From: Heliocidaris erythrogramma
Taxonomy: Eukaryota; Echinodermata; Echinoidea; Camarodonta; Echinometridae
Direction: 5' to 3'
DNA: 64,000 nt
NCBI GenBank assembly: GCA_025617745.1
Contig: CM046855.1
Coordinates: forward strand, 41,425,663 to 41,489,662
Shown here: positions 1-10,394 of the stretch, in pieces
Layout: the number at the start of each line of letters is the position of its first letter
Numbering within the stretch: the stretch's first letter is position 1
The notes under the pieces: model-generated
Database searches by the model: none
Told to the model about the DNA's origin: nothing
The model's input: only the letters and a program-made list of their open reading frames with translations
Translations under genes and position numbers: made by a program

Positions 1-149
1 ATTCTTCATAGATCTTTGCGCTTCGCTCCCCGGAGGGGCTATAAGAATTCGGTCACCTCCCATGTCTGCCCTGTCTCGATCTCATGCTTCAAAGGAGATC
101 GAGTCTCTTCTGGAAAAGAGGGCTATAGAAAGGGTAAGAGACAGGCCGT

Positions 150-690
150 CTCTTTCCCTTTCTCCAATATTTGTTATTCCCAAGCGCTCGGGAAAACTTC
201 GTTTGATACTGAACCTAAAAAGGATAAACAAATTTATTCCTCCGGTTCATTTTCGGATGGAGACTCTTGCCTCCATTCTTCCGTTGATCAAAAGGGAAGA
301 CTACGCGGTCTCGATAGATCTCAAGGACGCGTACTTTCACATTCCCATTCATCGCGCATCTCGCGATCTTCTGGGGTTCTCCTTCCTCTCGGAGACTTAT
401 CGTTTTCGGGCTCTTCCCTTCGGGCTGCGCCCGGCCCCTCGGGTTTTTACTCAAGTTGTAGCGGTGCTAGCGGCCTTTCTGAGGCGTCGCGGCCTGCGGT
501 TGTTTTGTTACCTGGACGATTGGCTTCTCCTTGCGGAGTCGCGCGACCGTTTGTTGGTCGAGACTCGTTTGCTCGTCTCTCTTACTCAAGACTTAGGTTT
601 CCTAATAAATTGGGAAAAGTCAGAGTTAGTCCCCACTCGCAGCCCAGTTTTTCTGGGGGCGGTGTTAGACATAAGGAATCAGTTAGCTCG
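150..690 (+). pseudogene. Reverse transcriptase domain of DIRS copy A
   Basis: The translated region shows the classic order of RT motifs: LRLILNLKRIN, then SIDLKDAYFHIPI (motif A, catalytic Asp), then FRALPFGLRPAP (motif B), then the catalytic YLDDWLL (motif C), then a FLGAVLD segment. The YLDDW form with a DLKDAYFHIPI motif is typical of DIRS/Ngaro-type RTs. In the living element the enzyme would copy the element RNA into DNA. Here it is treated as a fossil domain within a frame that carries about one break. Confidence 0.9.
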
Positions 691-999
691 GCCCAGTCGA
701 GACAGGATTCTCACCATTGTCTCTGCGGCTCGCAAGCTCTTGCTGGCCAGAAGAGTCTCGGCCAGATAGTGGCTTCAGTTTCTAGGTTATCTAGCCAGTC
801 TAGTCGATGTTTTAGAGGACTGCCGGCTCCTCATGAGACCCTTTCAGAGACATCTCCTCAGGTTCTTCAAGCCGGGAAAAGACTCTCTTTTGGTCTGGAT
901 TCCAGTACCAGTAAAGATCAAGTCTCTTCTCTCTTGTTGGACGAGCGAGGTGTTTCTCGCGCGAGGCAGGTCCTTCTCTGCCCCTCTTCCGTCGATATC

Positions 1000-1350
1000 G
1001 GTTTCGACGGACGCCTCTCGGTTGGGGTGGGGAGGACACTGCAACGGCAGCACGGTTGCGGGGGATTGGTCTCATCTTGGGACTCTTCCTCATATCAATG
1101 TCCTGGAGTTTATAGCAGTTCTGTTGACCTTGCTCCATTTCAGAAGTCGACTTCTCAGTCGTTCGGTTCTGATTCTCACGGACAATGTTACTGTGGCGGC
1201 ATATATCAATCGGCAGGGAGGCACTCGTTCGGTTGCCCTGAATGCCCTAGCAGCTCAGCTGTGGAGGTGGTGTCGTCGCATGGCAATCACACCCGTGGCC
1301 TCTTTCATCCCCGGTCGGGAAAACCTCATTGCGGATTTTCTGTCCCGGGG
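1000..1350 (+). pseudogene. RNase H domain of DIRS copy A
   Basis: The frame downstream of the RT shows a ribonuclease H core: STDASRLGWGG (first Asp), NVLEFIAVL (Glu), LTDNVTVAAYIN (Asp) and ADFLSRG near the end. The role in the family is removal of the RNA template after reverse transcription. A conserved segment follows it (DLFAS, FPPFQLIPRVL, APFWPRRNWFPEL; about 1410-1700). This segment is common after RNase H in DIRS elements and has been compared with adenine methyltransferases. I do not see a DPPY/W motif, so I leave its function open. Confidence 0.85.
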
Positions 1351-1809
1351 CAGGTATCTTCCATCGGAATGGATGCTCCATCCGGAGGTATTTTGCCGCA
1401 TTCGCAGTTGCCTAGGTCCACTGGAAGTGGATCTATTTGCGTCGGTGCTAAATCACCAGCTGCCGAAGTATTGCTCCCGTGTTCGCGATCAGGGAGCATG
1501 GGCTCTCGATGCTTTCTCCCTCAGCTGGGAGAACCTTCAGGGATTCGCCTTTCCTCCCTTCCAACTGATTCCGCGTGTCTTGCGGAAAATCAGGGAAGAT
1601 CGGGCGAGGGTGCTTGTAATAGCTCCCTTTTGGCCCAGGAGGAATTGGTTTCCGGAACTTATGAGCCTTCTAAGGGCTCAACCGTTAGTTCTCCCGTTAA
1701 GAGCGGATCTGGTGTTACAGCCCCTATCGGGGATTCTTCACCACAATCCGGAGTCTCTTCATTTGACTGCTTGGCCCCTGTCAGGGAATCTGCAAGACAG
1801 TCGGGTCTC

Positions 1810-2808
1810 TCTGATAGAGCCGCGGACTTTTTAATGTCCAGTCGTAGGGTTTCTACTAGGGAAATTTACAATTCCCGTCTCTCGGTCTTTTTCCTTTGGT
1901 GCAAAGAGAGAAATCAAACCCCTTCTAAGGCTCCTATTGGTTCAATTGCGGATTTCTTAATCTCGTTATTTGACAAAGGGAGATCTATTTCTACTATCCG
2001 AGGCTACCGTTCGGCGATCGGGGCCATTCATTCGGGTTTTTCGGATGGGTCGGGGATTTCCAATTCCCCGCTACTAAGTGGTTTGATTCGTTCGTTCTTT
2101 CTGAAACGACCTTCGTTTTCTAAGTTAGTGCCGTCTTGGAGTCTGCCTAAGGTCCTGGAGGCCTTGGCGAAACCTCCTTTTGAACCGTTACGTGAAGCTT
2201 CGCTTCATCATCTTACGGTTAAGACGCTCTTTTTGGTAGCTATTGCCTCTGGGCAGAGGCGCAGTACTCTTCATGCTCTCTGTCTTACTCCTGGTCATGT
2301 TCGCTGGGAGAGAAAAGGTGTTAGGTTGATTCCTAGGGCTTCTTTCGTTGCCAAGAATCAGACAGCTACCTCCGGTCCTGTTGAGATTTTTCTTTGTCCG
2401 CTTTCTGACTTTTCTTCGGTGCGTGAGGACAAAGTTTGGTGTCCTGTTAGGGCTCTCAAATGGTATATTGATAAGACTAAGTCTTATCGTAAGGATGATC
2501 AGTTGTTCCTGATCACTAGAGAGCCTTTTTCTCCTGCCTCTCTTGATTCCATTTCTAGATGGATCGTTGAAGCTATTAGGGCCGCTGGCACAGAGGCTCT
2601 TTTATCCGACAGTAAGCCTCGTGCTCATGATACTCGTAGTGTCAGCACTTCTTGGGCTCTGTTTCAAGGTGTGGCGCTTGTTGATATTTTGAAGGCTGCT
2701 TATTGGCGTTCGCCCAATTCCTTCATTTCTTGCTACCTTAGGGATATTCCCGCAGGTGAAGCTTTGTTTGCGTCAGCCACCTTGAAGGCCGCTGTGTCTT
2801 CTTTGTAG
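1810..2808 (+). pseudogene. Tyrosine recombinase (YR) domain of DIRS copy A
   Basis: The C-terminal part of a long open frame is a phage-integrase-like tyrosine recombinase. An N-terminal SAM-like core-binding half (TREIYNSRLSVFFLWCKERN, TIRGYRSAIGAIHSGF) is followed by the catalytic half: GQRRSTLHAL (first Arg), HDTR (His and second Arg) and ISCYLRD (nucleophilic Tyr). In this family the enzyme integrates a circular DNA intermediate in place of a DDE integrase. The domain runs uninterrupted to its stop at 2808. The N-terminal half of the same long frame is only the out-of-frame reading of the RT/RNase H region. Confidence 0.88.
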
Positions 2809-2877
2809 TCTTTGGTGTAATCCTATTTCCTTCTGCTCGAAACATGCCTCCCGGTCTTTGAGTTGGCGCTGGTCTGG

Positions 2878-2971
2878 CATAATAGGTAGGTATATATGAT
2901 TTATTGCAGTAAATTTGTAAAATCAGCACTGATTTTCTTATTTACTATATAAATCTATATACCTACCTATG
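2878..2971. repeat. Internal complementary region (ICR) of DIRS copy A
   Basis: The first part (2878-2911) is the reverse complement of the element's left tip, as seen at 31451 in copy B. The second part (2912-2971) is the reverse complement of its own right tip (about 3165-3224). The two complements join with no spacer. This is the DIRS-1 type ICR, which in the standard model acts as a splint that brings both ends together to make a circle. Confidence 0.9.
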
Positions 2972-3029
2972 ACCCTCCCTCCTTCCCCGCTCCTTGCAAG
3001 CAACATGTTTCTTCTTGGGGTTGCTCGCA

Positions 3030-3224
3030 AAAGAGGAAGATGGCCGTAGCGTATTGACGCGCGTGAGTGGCGAAGGGGACAATAGGATTACGGGGGGTGC
3101 GCACAATATTGTGACACATGTGTGATAATTCTCGAAGGGGTCCCGTAGTCAAGACTACAGGCATAATAGGTAGGTATATAGATTTATATAGTAAATAAGA
3201 AAATCAGTGCTGATTTTACAAATT
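3030..3224. repeat. Right inverted terminal repeat of DIRS copy A
   Basis: The sequence matches, in inverted orientation, the left end of copy B at 31451-31625 (AAGAGGAAGATGGCCGTAG through GCATAATAGGTAGG). The tips differ slightly between left and right ends, as is usual in DIRS elements. The element ends near 3224, after GATTTTACAAATT. Confidence 0.85.
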
Positions 3225-5020
3225 TAATTTAATTTTTTTTTTGGGGGGGGGAGGAACGATCCACCCCAGAAAATTTCCTGGAGCTTAAAGTTAGGAATTC
3301 AGTTAATGTAGTAAATTGACAGCTGAGCAATTGTCACTGGAGCATGTGTTGTACAACCTTGTTTCTCACTGTCTTTGGTAGATGTGGAGTTAGTACTCTA
3401 AGGGGGTGCGCTCGCTATTCATAAGAACTGCTATTCATTTAACACACGTTATGAATAGCGGTCCTTATGAATGGAGGTCCTTATGATTAGCGAAGTTATT
3501 TGTCTATGGTTTGCTCACTATTTAGAAGGACCGCTATTCATTTAGTCACGCCTTATGGATAGCGGTCCTTATGAATAAGTGGTCCTTATGAATAGCGGTC
3601 CTTATGACTAGCGAGGTCACCCCCTCTGAAGAGGAGTTGACATTGAATAGGAAACCCTGCATGGCTTTCACTTAAAACACAAAGCTTGAAACAAAACCCA
3701 TTGGGTATATATATGCATGTTGAATTAAAATGAATGAGAATTTGTAATGCATGGTCTTATCATGTGTATTGTTTGTCTTAGCATATCACATTGCAGTGTC
3801 CCATTGTATGATTTTGGAGAAATCTCTTTCGTCTCGTCTCGTCATCCTGACGTCATGCAAAAAAAGAAGAAAAAGAATTAAGGACAAAAAAAAATCTGTC
3901 TCAGGCCACTAGCATTTCAATAGACTTACCCTGGCATCGTTATTTTGTGAAATAGGCAGGCATAGTCAAGAGTGATCTTGCACTTTAAAGCAACAAGATG
4001 TATTTTTGCTGATTAATTATGCTATGATATGTTGCATTCAGACCTTGAGATGAATCAAGTAGGAAATAGTGAGGCCTTGTTTCTCCCTGTCCGTAGTAGT
4101 TGTGGAGTTAGTCATCTAAAGATAATTTGATATTGAATTAGGAAACCTTACACTACTTTAACTCTTTCTCCGTTTATTGGAACAAACGCGGACCACCACA
4201 GTTGACTTTTGTCATGCGTACAACATTTATGGAACATAATACTCCAAACATTGTGGCAGTGCAGGGATTCAATGTACAGTGAATAGAGCTGAAATTAACT
4301 TTCTGAATGCTGGTGATAAATCTGGCCAAAGCCTGTTTGAAAATGCATACTGAATTTTAGGATGAAACTGACTCCAATGGCTTAAAGGAGATGTACTTGC
4401 ATTGTAAATAAAAGTTCTAAAAATTTATTGTGTGTAGGGAACTTGCAATGTATTCTGGCAATACCAAAAAAAATGCCTGCATTTTTCAGCTACCAAATGT
4501 GTACATTGATCACTGTTGCATATAACATGACGATATTCAGACTCAAGATCAAGACTCTCGCAAATGAGTGAAACCTTATCTTTCTCTCCAGTAGACGATC
4601 TGAAATGTTGCATTAAAATGGAAGCTCTGTGTTATCCTGTCGTTTGCGTATCCCTCAAGAATTTGAAGGATGTAATGTATTTTCGTTATGCCCTTCAAGG
4701 TCCATTTGCTATTATAAAAATATCACACCTATGCACATATACTAAACTTGCATTCATCCACCTTTCCCTCTCAAGGGGGTTATATTCATTACAGTGGTCA
4801 CTCCTGTCACTCTCTTCTAATAATTACGCTCTAGAAGCCATTCAACAAGGTCGCAAGGAGTTGTACCAATGAAGCCATGCAAAGATATCTTTATATCAAA
4901 CAATCACGGGCTGGCTTGAAATGGACATCCATATACTTTTAGCAAAATGAAAAAATCTCTCTGTCCCATTTGAACAGAAATAATCAGTTACGGATACAGG
5001 CGTCAGTGCCCTGGAAAAGT
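3225..5020. other. Noncoding stretch with imperfect direct repeat pair
   Basis: No gene is recognised. A roughly 90-bp segment around 4075-4165 (CCTTGTTTCTCCCTGTC through TTAGGAAACC) is a diverged copy of sequence at 3352-3400 plus 3624-3665. The upstream copy is split by the self-complementary element at 3404-3623, so the downstream copy serves as an approximate empty site. The rest is AT-rich with no strong signal. Confidence 0.6.
3404..3623. mobile_element. TATTCATA-type self-complementary element, copy 1
   Basis: The element starts GGGTGCGCTCGCTATTC and ends GACTAGCGAGGTCACCC. It is filled with alternating orientations of a CTATTCATAAGGACCGC-like unit. Its flanks CTCTAAGG (3396-3403) and CTCTGAAG (3624-3631) match at 6 of 8 positions, fitting an old 8-bp target duplication. 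It has no coding capacity. It is homologous to the elements at 18470, 30364 and 49115. Confidence 0.75.
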
Positions 5021-5106
5021 CTGTCTGCAAAGGGTCAGAAGGGCGTTGCTTTATTGATAGAGAATAATAAGAGTTAACGTCTTTCTGGCTCTTACCAGAC
5101 CATATC
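5021..5106. repeat. GCCAGAAGGGCGTTAA hairpin, copy 1
   Basis: The left arm GGGTCAGAAGGGCGTT pairs with the right arm GTTAACGTCTTTCTGGCTC around a loop of about 30 nt. It belongs to the dispersed hairpin family described in the findings. Confidence 0.7.
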
Positions 5107-5382
5107 CATAAAATTGCCATGCATGCGAAAATTGTACAGCTCTAATGTACTGCAGTGCATTTAAAAGTGTCAATGGGATATTGTGCAGTGAAGCAATCAT
5201 CCAGGTCAAAACAAATAGGTGATTTTATTAGCAAATGGACAGTGGGCATAGGAGATATTCAGAGAGTTGGTCAACCATGCTCAATTGCTTTCTCTTATGC
5301 AGCTAATATCTAAAAGGTTTAATTGGGGTCATGCTGTATGCGGTAATTTTCATATGGTGTGTGCCACATCTTGCAAATGATC

Positions 5383-5629
5383 AGCATGTTGGCTCAGTTG
5401 GTTTAATAGAGCATCCGCCTCATGAACGGGAGGTCGTGGGTTCGAACCCCGGCCGAGTCATACCAAAGACTTCAAAAATGGGACCTTCTGCCTCCTAGCC
5501 AAGGGCTCAGCATATGGAAAAGGGTAATAATAACATGTTATGTTATGCAGGGCCCGCTGGAAGAGCAGTTTAATAACTGAAGTGGCTCCCCTGGGTAAAT
5601 AAAACATTATTATTATTATTATTATTACT
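5383..5629 (+). mobile_element. tRNA-derived SINE
   Basis: The head is tRNA-like with an A box TGGCTCAGTTGG and a B box GGTTCGAACCC, spaced as in a pol III promoter. A body of about 130 bp without coding potential follows (GGGACCTTCTGCC, GCAGGGCCCGCTGG). It ends in AAATAAAACATTATTATT and an ATT microsatellite, a common LINE-mobilised tail. The tRNA part cannot fold as a complete functional tRNA and the body is fused to it, so I call it a SINE and not a tRNA gene. Confidence 0.8.
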
Positions 5630-6303
5630 CCAGTTGTAATGTTAAATATATTGTTGCAATAATTGTTTTTTTTAGTAATTTGCAGAATTTTTTTTTAAAT
5701 GCAGATTTTCATGTTTATTACTTTACATTGGTTAGTTAATGTTTGATTATTTCCTTTGCTACATATGCATTTAAAAACATTAAACTTGATCTACCTCTGT
5801 GTTCTTTTCATGAAATGATCAAGTAATGAAAGATGAACAGGTAATTTGTGAAAAATACATTTATGATCATGTTTTTTATATTTAGATTAATTGCCATGGT
5901 TAACTGTAGCTTTTGCATTGCAAAAGAATAATCCATCAAAATTCTGCTGTATCAAATTTCTTAACGAGTAAATTATAATGGCCCGATCTGCCCCTGGTTG
6001 AAAGCATGATAAGAATTGATTAGGATAGCATATATAGAAAAAAATTAAATACTGTAGGAAAGCAGGGAAAATCAATCATAATCCATTGTTAAGAGCAGGC
6101 ATAACGATCTTTAGCTTCCATGTGCATGATAATCAGCATACGTTGAATGCCCCTCATCTGCATAATTGCTGATTGGTATTTCCCTTAGAGCATACCAGTG
6201 TGTACACATATGCCCCTATGGCAGCTGTAGGCTGAGCCAGTTAGAAAGCACTATACAGCGACTTCATGTACAGATTTCAGGACATGCTATATTTTCATAT
6301 GAG
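5630..6303. other. AT-rich noncoding stretch
   Basis: No gene, tRNA or clear repeat is seen. Short open frames here have no recognisable motif. Confidence 0.5.
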
Positions 6304-6387
6304 CAATATCGTCTGCTGAGAGCCAGAAGGGCATTAAATCATATACTTTTATATAGAGTTAGTGCCCTCTTGGCTCTCAAGAGATAA
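6304..6387. repeat. GCCAGAAGGGC hairpin, copy 2
   Basis: The left arm GCTGAGAGCCAGAAGGGCA faces the right arm AGTGCCCTCTTGGCTCTCA. The ends are ATATCGTCTG and CAAGAGATA. Confidence 0.75.
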
Positions 6388-6884
6388 ATTACGAAAGAGA
6401 GTTATATACTCATGTAATGAAGAGAAATAATAGAAAGCCTGTTTAACCCATTTCAGCAATATATTGCTCTGCCGTAGACTAGAACCTGAATATATGCCCC
6501 TCTTGGCTGTGTTTTTCGTAAAAACATCCCATTGCAAGTGTTAGGAGAATCTCTTTTATATTGCCGTCCTGATGTCAGAGGCGGAATTACTGCCGGGACG
6601 GTATCATGAACTCATTTTGCGACAAATTTGCTTTGATTACTTGTAAAGCAGGAAAATCTTGTGCTAGAAGGTGGGCTGTTTATTGGAGTGCCAAATTCTG
6701 TATGGCAGGTTTGATTTTATTTCGGTTTTAAACACAGATGCCATTCAATGCTCCATGTGATGACTTAGCTAGCATGCTGGGTCAAATTGTTTATGGTGGT
6801 AGTTGAATAAGATATATCTAAACAGAAAAGTTCACTTCTTGAAAGCCATTTCATATTTCTCTCAGGCAGCATCCTTTTAATATG

Positions 6885-7045
6885 CTATCTGTAAATGTTT
6901 CCTGGTCTAGGGGATACATCACCAGACTGGATCCCATGGTTCCTGGTTCAAGTCCCAGCTGTAGCACTAGATTTCGTTTGGCAAGATATTAATTTACATT
7001 TGCCACTCTCCACCAAGGTGTTTAGGTACCTGGTACAAAATTATT
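6885..7045 (+). mobile_element. tRNA-derived SINE family 2, copy 1
   Basis: The segment has an A-box-like CTGGTCTAGGGGATAC and a B-box-like GGTTCAAGTCCCAGC, then TTAATTTACATTTGCCACT and a GGTACCTGGTACAAA segment. The same order occurs at 21437-21735, where it is interrupted, and more diverged at 58605-58755. It supplies the uninterrupted ATCACCAGACTG target used to read the duplication of the MITE at 21481. Confidence 0.7.
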
Positions 7046-7199
7046 CCTTGAATGCTTTCAGCGCAGTGTTAAATACATGTAAATCATTGAACGTCTTTTT
7101 TAAAGAAAAAAAAAACCCAATTCCTTTAATATCTACAACTCTTTATGAAAGAGAAATGAATAATAAATGAGCCGGCATTATTTACAGAACACCTATAAA

Positions 7200-7285
7200 A
7201 TAAAGATGCTTGTTGTTTTGTTTTGTTTTGTTTGTTGTTGTTTTTTGTTTTTTGTGGGTTTTTTTTTTTTTGGGGGGGGGGGTAC
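7200..7285. repeat. T/G-rich low-complexity tract
   Basis: Runs of TTGTTTTG and long T and G homopolymers. The reading frames over it are artefacts of composition. Confidence 0.8.
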
Positions 7286-7359
7286 AGTGTCATATTAGCT
7301 CATGGATGTTCAGTGAAGTGATGTTAGAATTGTATATTATGGCTTATGCAATAATGTCT

Positions 7360-7880
7360 ACACAGTATGTTCTACATTGCATTATATTGGATGTTAGGGA
7401 GTGGAAGTAAATGTATCTTCTTAGAGCCAGAAGGACGTTTACTCTATTTAAAATGATACAACTTAATGCCCTTCCAGCAGTTAACAGATGATATATTCTA
7501 CCAACATTTGTGTTAGAGTTTATAGGGAGTGATACTGAATATGTTATGGATGTATCTTTGCCATTTATAATATCATGTGCTGAGAGCCAGAAGGGCGTTG
7601 ACTGTGTAAAATACTACAACTTAACGCCCTTCTGGCATTCAAAAGATGATATGTTCTACTCACATTTGTATTAGGTGTTAAGGAGTGGCACTGAATATGT
7701 TATACATGTATGCAACTTTGCCATTTATAATATCATATGCTAAGAGCCAGAAGGGCATTAAATGTATATAAAATGATATATCTTAATGCCCTTCTGGCAT
7801 TCAACAGACAATATGTTCTACATGTACTTCACATTCGTATTAGGTGTTAAGGAGTGGCACTGAATACATTATGCAGCTAG
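7360..7880. repeat. 160-bp tandem array carrying three hairpins
   Basis: Three units start the same landmark (GAGCCAG) at about 7423, 7583 and 7743, giving a 160-bp period. Each unit carries one 80-bp hairpin (7412-7494, 7571-7653, 7731-7813) and a spacer reading GTGTTAAGGAGTGGCACTGAATA and TTTGCCATTTATAATATCAT. The second and third units are closest to each other. The hairpin arms differ between units (GGGCGTT against GGGCATT) but remain paired in units two and three. Confidence 0.8.
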
Positions 7881-9343
7881 GCCATTATTAACAGCTCAAA
7901 TTCATGGTAGCTAGTGATGCCACAGGCTAACTGTCATAGTCACGTGCTGTCAGTGTGTGAGAGTAGTCAAAAATGAATGTGAGATTCAAGACAGTGTATG
8001 TGCTGCAGGTAATCATCACTAAAAAAAACAAATAATAGGCAGTTATCAACAACTTATCGTTCTTCAGGTGGAATCTGGTGACTTCTATCAGAACATCTTT
8101 TCATATATCTTAATCTTGTTTTTATCATGTATATAGTCTTTGCAATCAAATATGATTGATGGATGTAGTAATTAATGGATGAAATATTAATTTCATGCAT
8201 TTGTGTTTTTTCCATTGTTAATGTAAATGTTCATTTGAACCAAACTTGATTGAGATTAATTAGAATCAAACAATGTCAATTCTTGATGTGCAACATCACA
8301 TAGTTTAAGAGGTAATATATGTAAAACTTAAATTTATGTAGCAGTAGATGAAACTTATGTACAGATATTATTCCATAGGTGCTGGTCTATTGTTTTTGTG
8401 CTGACGATTTTCAAAACTAAATTTCAAGAATCAAACAATATTATGAAACTTTGATTTAGTTTTGAACAGTGTACACCTTTAAATCTTCCTGTGCATCATG
8501 TTAGATCAATGCTTCATTGTGATTGCAAGTAGGTTCAATTCCCCCTCTCTAGATTTGCTTTCATTTTGAAAAAAAGTGAACCTACCATCACGCAAATCCT
8601 CTACAACAACCAGTAGAAGGGGTGGCAAGAACGTAAATTGGATTTCACATTACCAAGAGTCGGATTACACGATTTTGCATGCGGCCTCTTCACTGGGTGT
8701 GAATTGCATGCGAAAGTATTTCATCCTCCGACCAAACAGCACACAGAGAGAGCGAGAGCAGAGAAATAGGGAGGGAGAGAAGAATGTTAAAGAGAGGGAG
8801 AAAGAATAAAATAGGGAGATAAAGAGAATAAGAGAGGGAGAGAGAAAGGGAGAGGAAGACAGAGATATAAAGAGAGAGGGAGATAGAGAAAGATAGATAG
8901 ATAGAGAGAGAGGGGAACAGTAAGCTAGGACAAACTTCAACAGTGCATGAAGTGCGTACTCAGGAGCCATTAAAATTCATAGGAGCTCTGGTCAGCATTC
9001 ATCCTTGTCTTGCCATGGATAATGTTTTCTCAATATCTGTCTGCCACCCTGGACGTACTACATGTACTGTAATCTGTTCTGGCCCCTTTTCTTCTATCCT
9101 GGCTGCATATTATATCAGTCTGTAGTCGTTTTGGCGGAGAGAAGGGGAAAGTGTCAATATGCGCATGGCCTAGAGGAAGGGTGCTGTATGCGGATTCAAG
9201 TATTTCTGTGTTCTTTGAAGTGGGCCAAGGAGTTCTTTGTGGAGAGGTTGTAATCTAGGAGAATATTATTAGATGCTGAGAGAGAAAAGAGAAAAAAGAG
9301 ATACAGAGATGGAGAGAAATGGTTTACAGGGATGGACAGAGAT

Positions 9344-9374
<31 letters not shown>

Positions 9375-10073
9375 AAAGGGATGAGAGAGATGGAGACAGA
9401 GATGGACAGACAGAAGCAGAGAGAGACATAGTAACAGAGGAAGATATCAGAGCATATATAGAGACAGAAACAGAGAGACATTAAGAGAAGGAGATAGATT
9501 GACAGAGAAGAGGGGAGTGTATTGAAGACTCTGTGATAGAAAGATCAAGAGACAATGAGACATATTTTAGACAGAGAATATATTAGCTGTTAGATTTGAA
9601 AAGCAAAGATATTGAGATATCCTAAAACAGAATTATGAGAAACTCTATATTTTATATCAGGAAATTTGCTGTAAATATATGTTGATGCTAATAAAAATAT
9701 TGATATTGATGTATTTTATAGTACTATTTAAAAATGATAATTCTTACAATTTTATATTCAAGGACCATATTGTATGTACTCATCTAAAAAAAAAAGAACC
9801 AAATTATTCCCACTTAACTGTTCACATGCAATATAGCGAGTCTGAGTGCAATTCATTACTCAAATGCATTAAGTGCACATGAACCTCATATTTTGTAAAT
9901 GTCAACTGCGCTGAGCGATAAATAATTTGCCACAAAATATTCCAAGGTCTAAATCAGTGGGGCCACAAATATTCTGGGGTTCATCTGTATTCCTGGCTAT
10001 AGGGGGAGTCATAAACTATGAACTAATACAGAGGGCCTAGCATGCAGCATTTTCACATGTATTTTGAAGCTGC
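7881..10073. other. Noncoding stretch with two GA-rich tracts
   Basis: No gene is recognised. Purine-rich GAGAGA tracts lie at about 8735-8920 and 9276-9510. The Leu/Ser-rich and Arg/Glu-rich frames across them are translations of simple sequence. The rest is AT-rich and featureless to the eye. Confidence 0.6.
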
Positions 10074-10152
10074 AACATATTGTCAGCTGAGAGCAAAAGG
10101 GCATTAACTTTCTTTAGGACAGTATTAATGTTCACCTGGTTCTCAGTAAACA
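10074..10152. repeat. GCCAGAAGGGC hairpin, degenerate copy
   Basis: The left arm TCAGCTGAGAGCAAAAGGGC and the right arm TTAATGTTCACCTGGTTCTC are recognisable but carry several mismatches. Confidence 0.55.
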
Positions 10153-10285
10153 GTATGTATGTATTTTTAGATTTATGTTCATGACTTTGAATATTAGGAT
10201 TCCAATTAGATCGGGGCATTTGATATTTTTTTTTTTGGGGGGGGGTGTATTACAGTGACATTTTGGTATATTGATGTTTAACTGA

Positions 10286-10372
10286 TATTGTCTACTCAGC
10301 ACCAGAAGGATATTAACTCATATCCTTTAACACAGAGATTATGCCCTTCTGGCACTTAACAGATGGTATATT
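10286..10372. repeat. GCCAGAAGGGC hairpin copy
   Basis: The left arm TCAGCACCAGAAGGATATTAA faces the right arm TTATGCCCTTCTGGCACTTA. It lies about 25 bp upstream of the Helitron-like element. Confidence 0.65.
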
Positions 10373-10394
10373 TCCAGTGAGAACCAATGATGAG

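Larger units (their letters stand above)
1..3224 (+). mobile_element. DIRS-type tyrosine-recombinase retroelement, copy A (left part outside window)
   Basis: This is the right-hand part of a DIRS-like retroelement cut by the window edge. In order it shows a reverse transcriptase, an RNase H, a conserved segment that usually follows RNase H in DIRS polyproteins, a tyrosine recombinase in an overlapping frame, an internal complementary region (2878-2971) and a right inverted terminal repeat ending near 3224. Overlapping pol and recombinase frames are normal for this family. The visible pol frame carries about one break, while the recombinase region looks whole. It is about 98-99% identical by eye to the copy at 31451-38534, so it is young. 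No target duplication is seen or expected, because DIRS elements integrate through a recombinase. Confidence 0.9.

Noticed and set aside
16-2808. A 930-residue open frame as one protein
   Set aside because: Only its C-terminal third has protein motifs (tyrosine recombinase). The rest is the out-of-frame reading of the RT/RNase H region, which is common in DIRS elements with overlapping frames.
8665-8970. Ser/Leu-rich minus-strand protein
   Set aside because: Translation of a GA-rich tract. Similar frames at 9196-9481, 22448-23253, 27662-28040 and 51831-52262 are rejected for the same reason.
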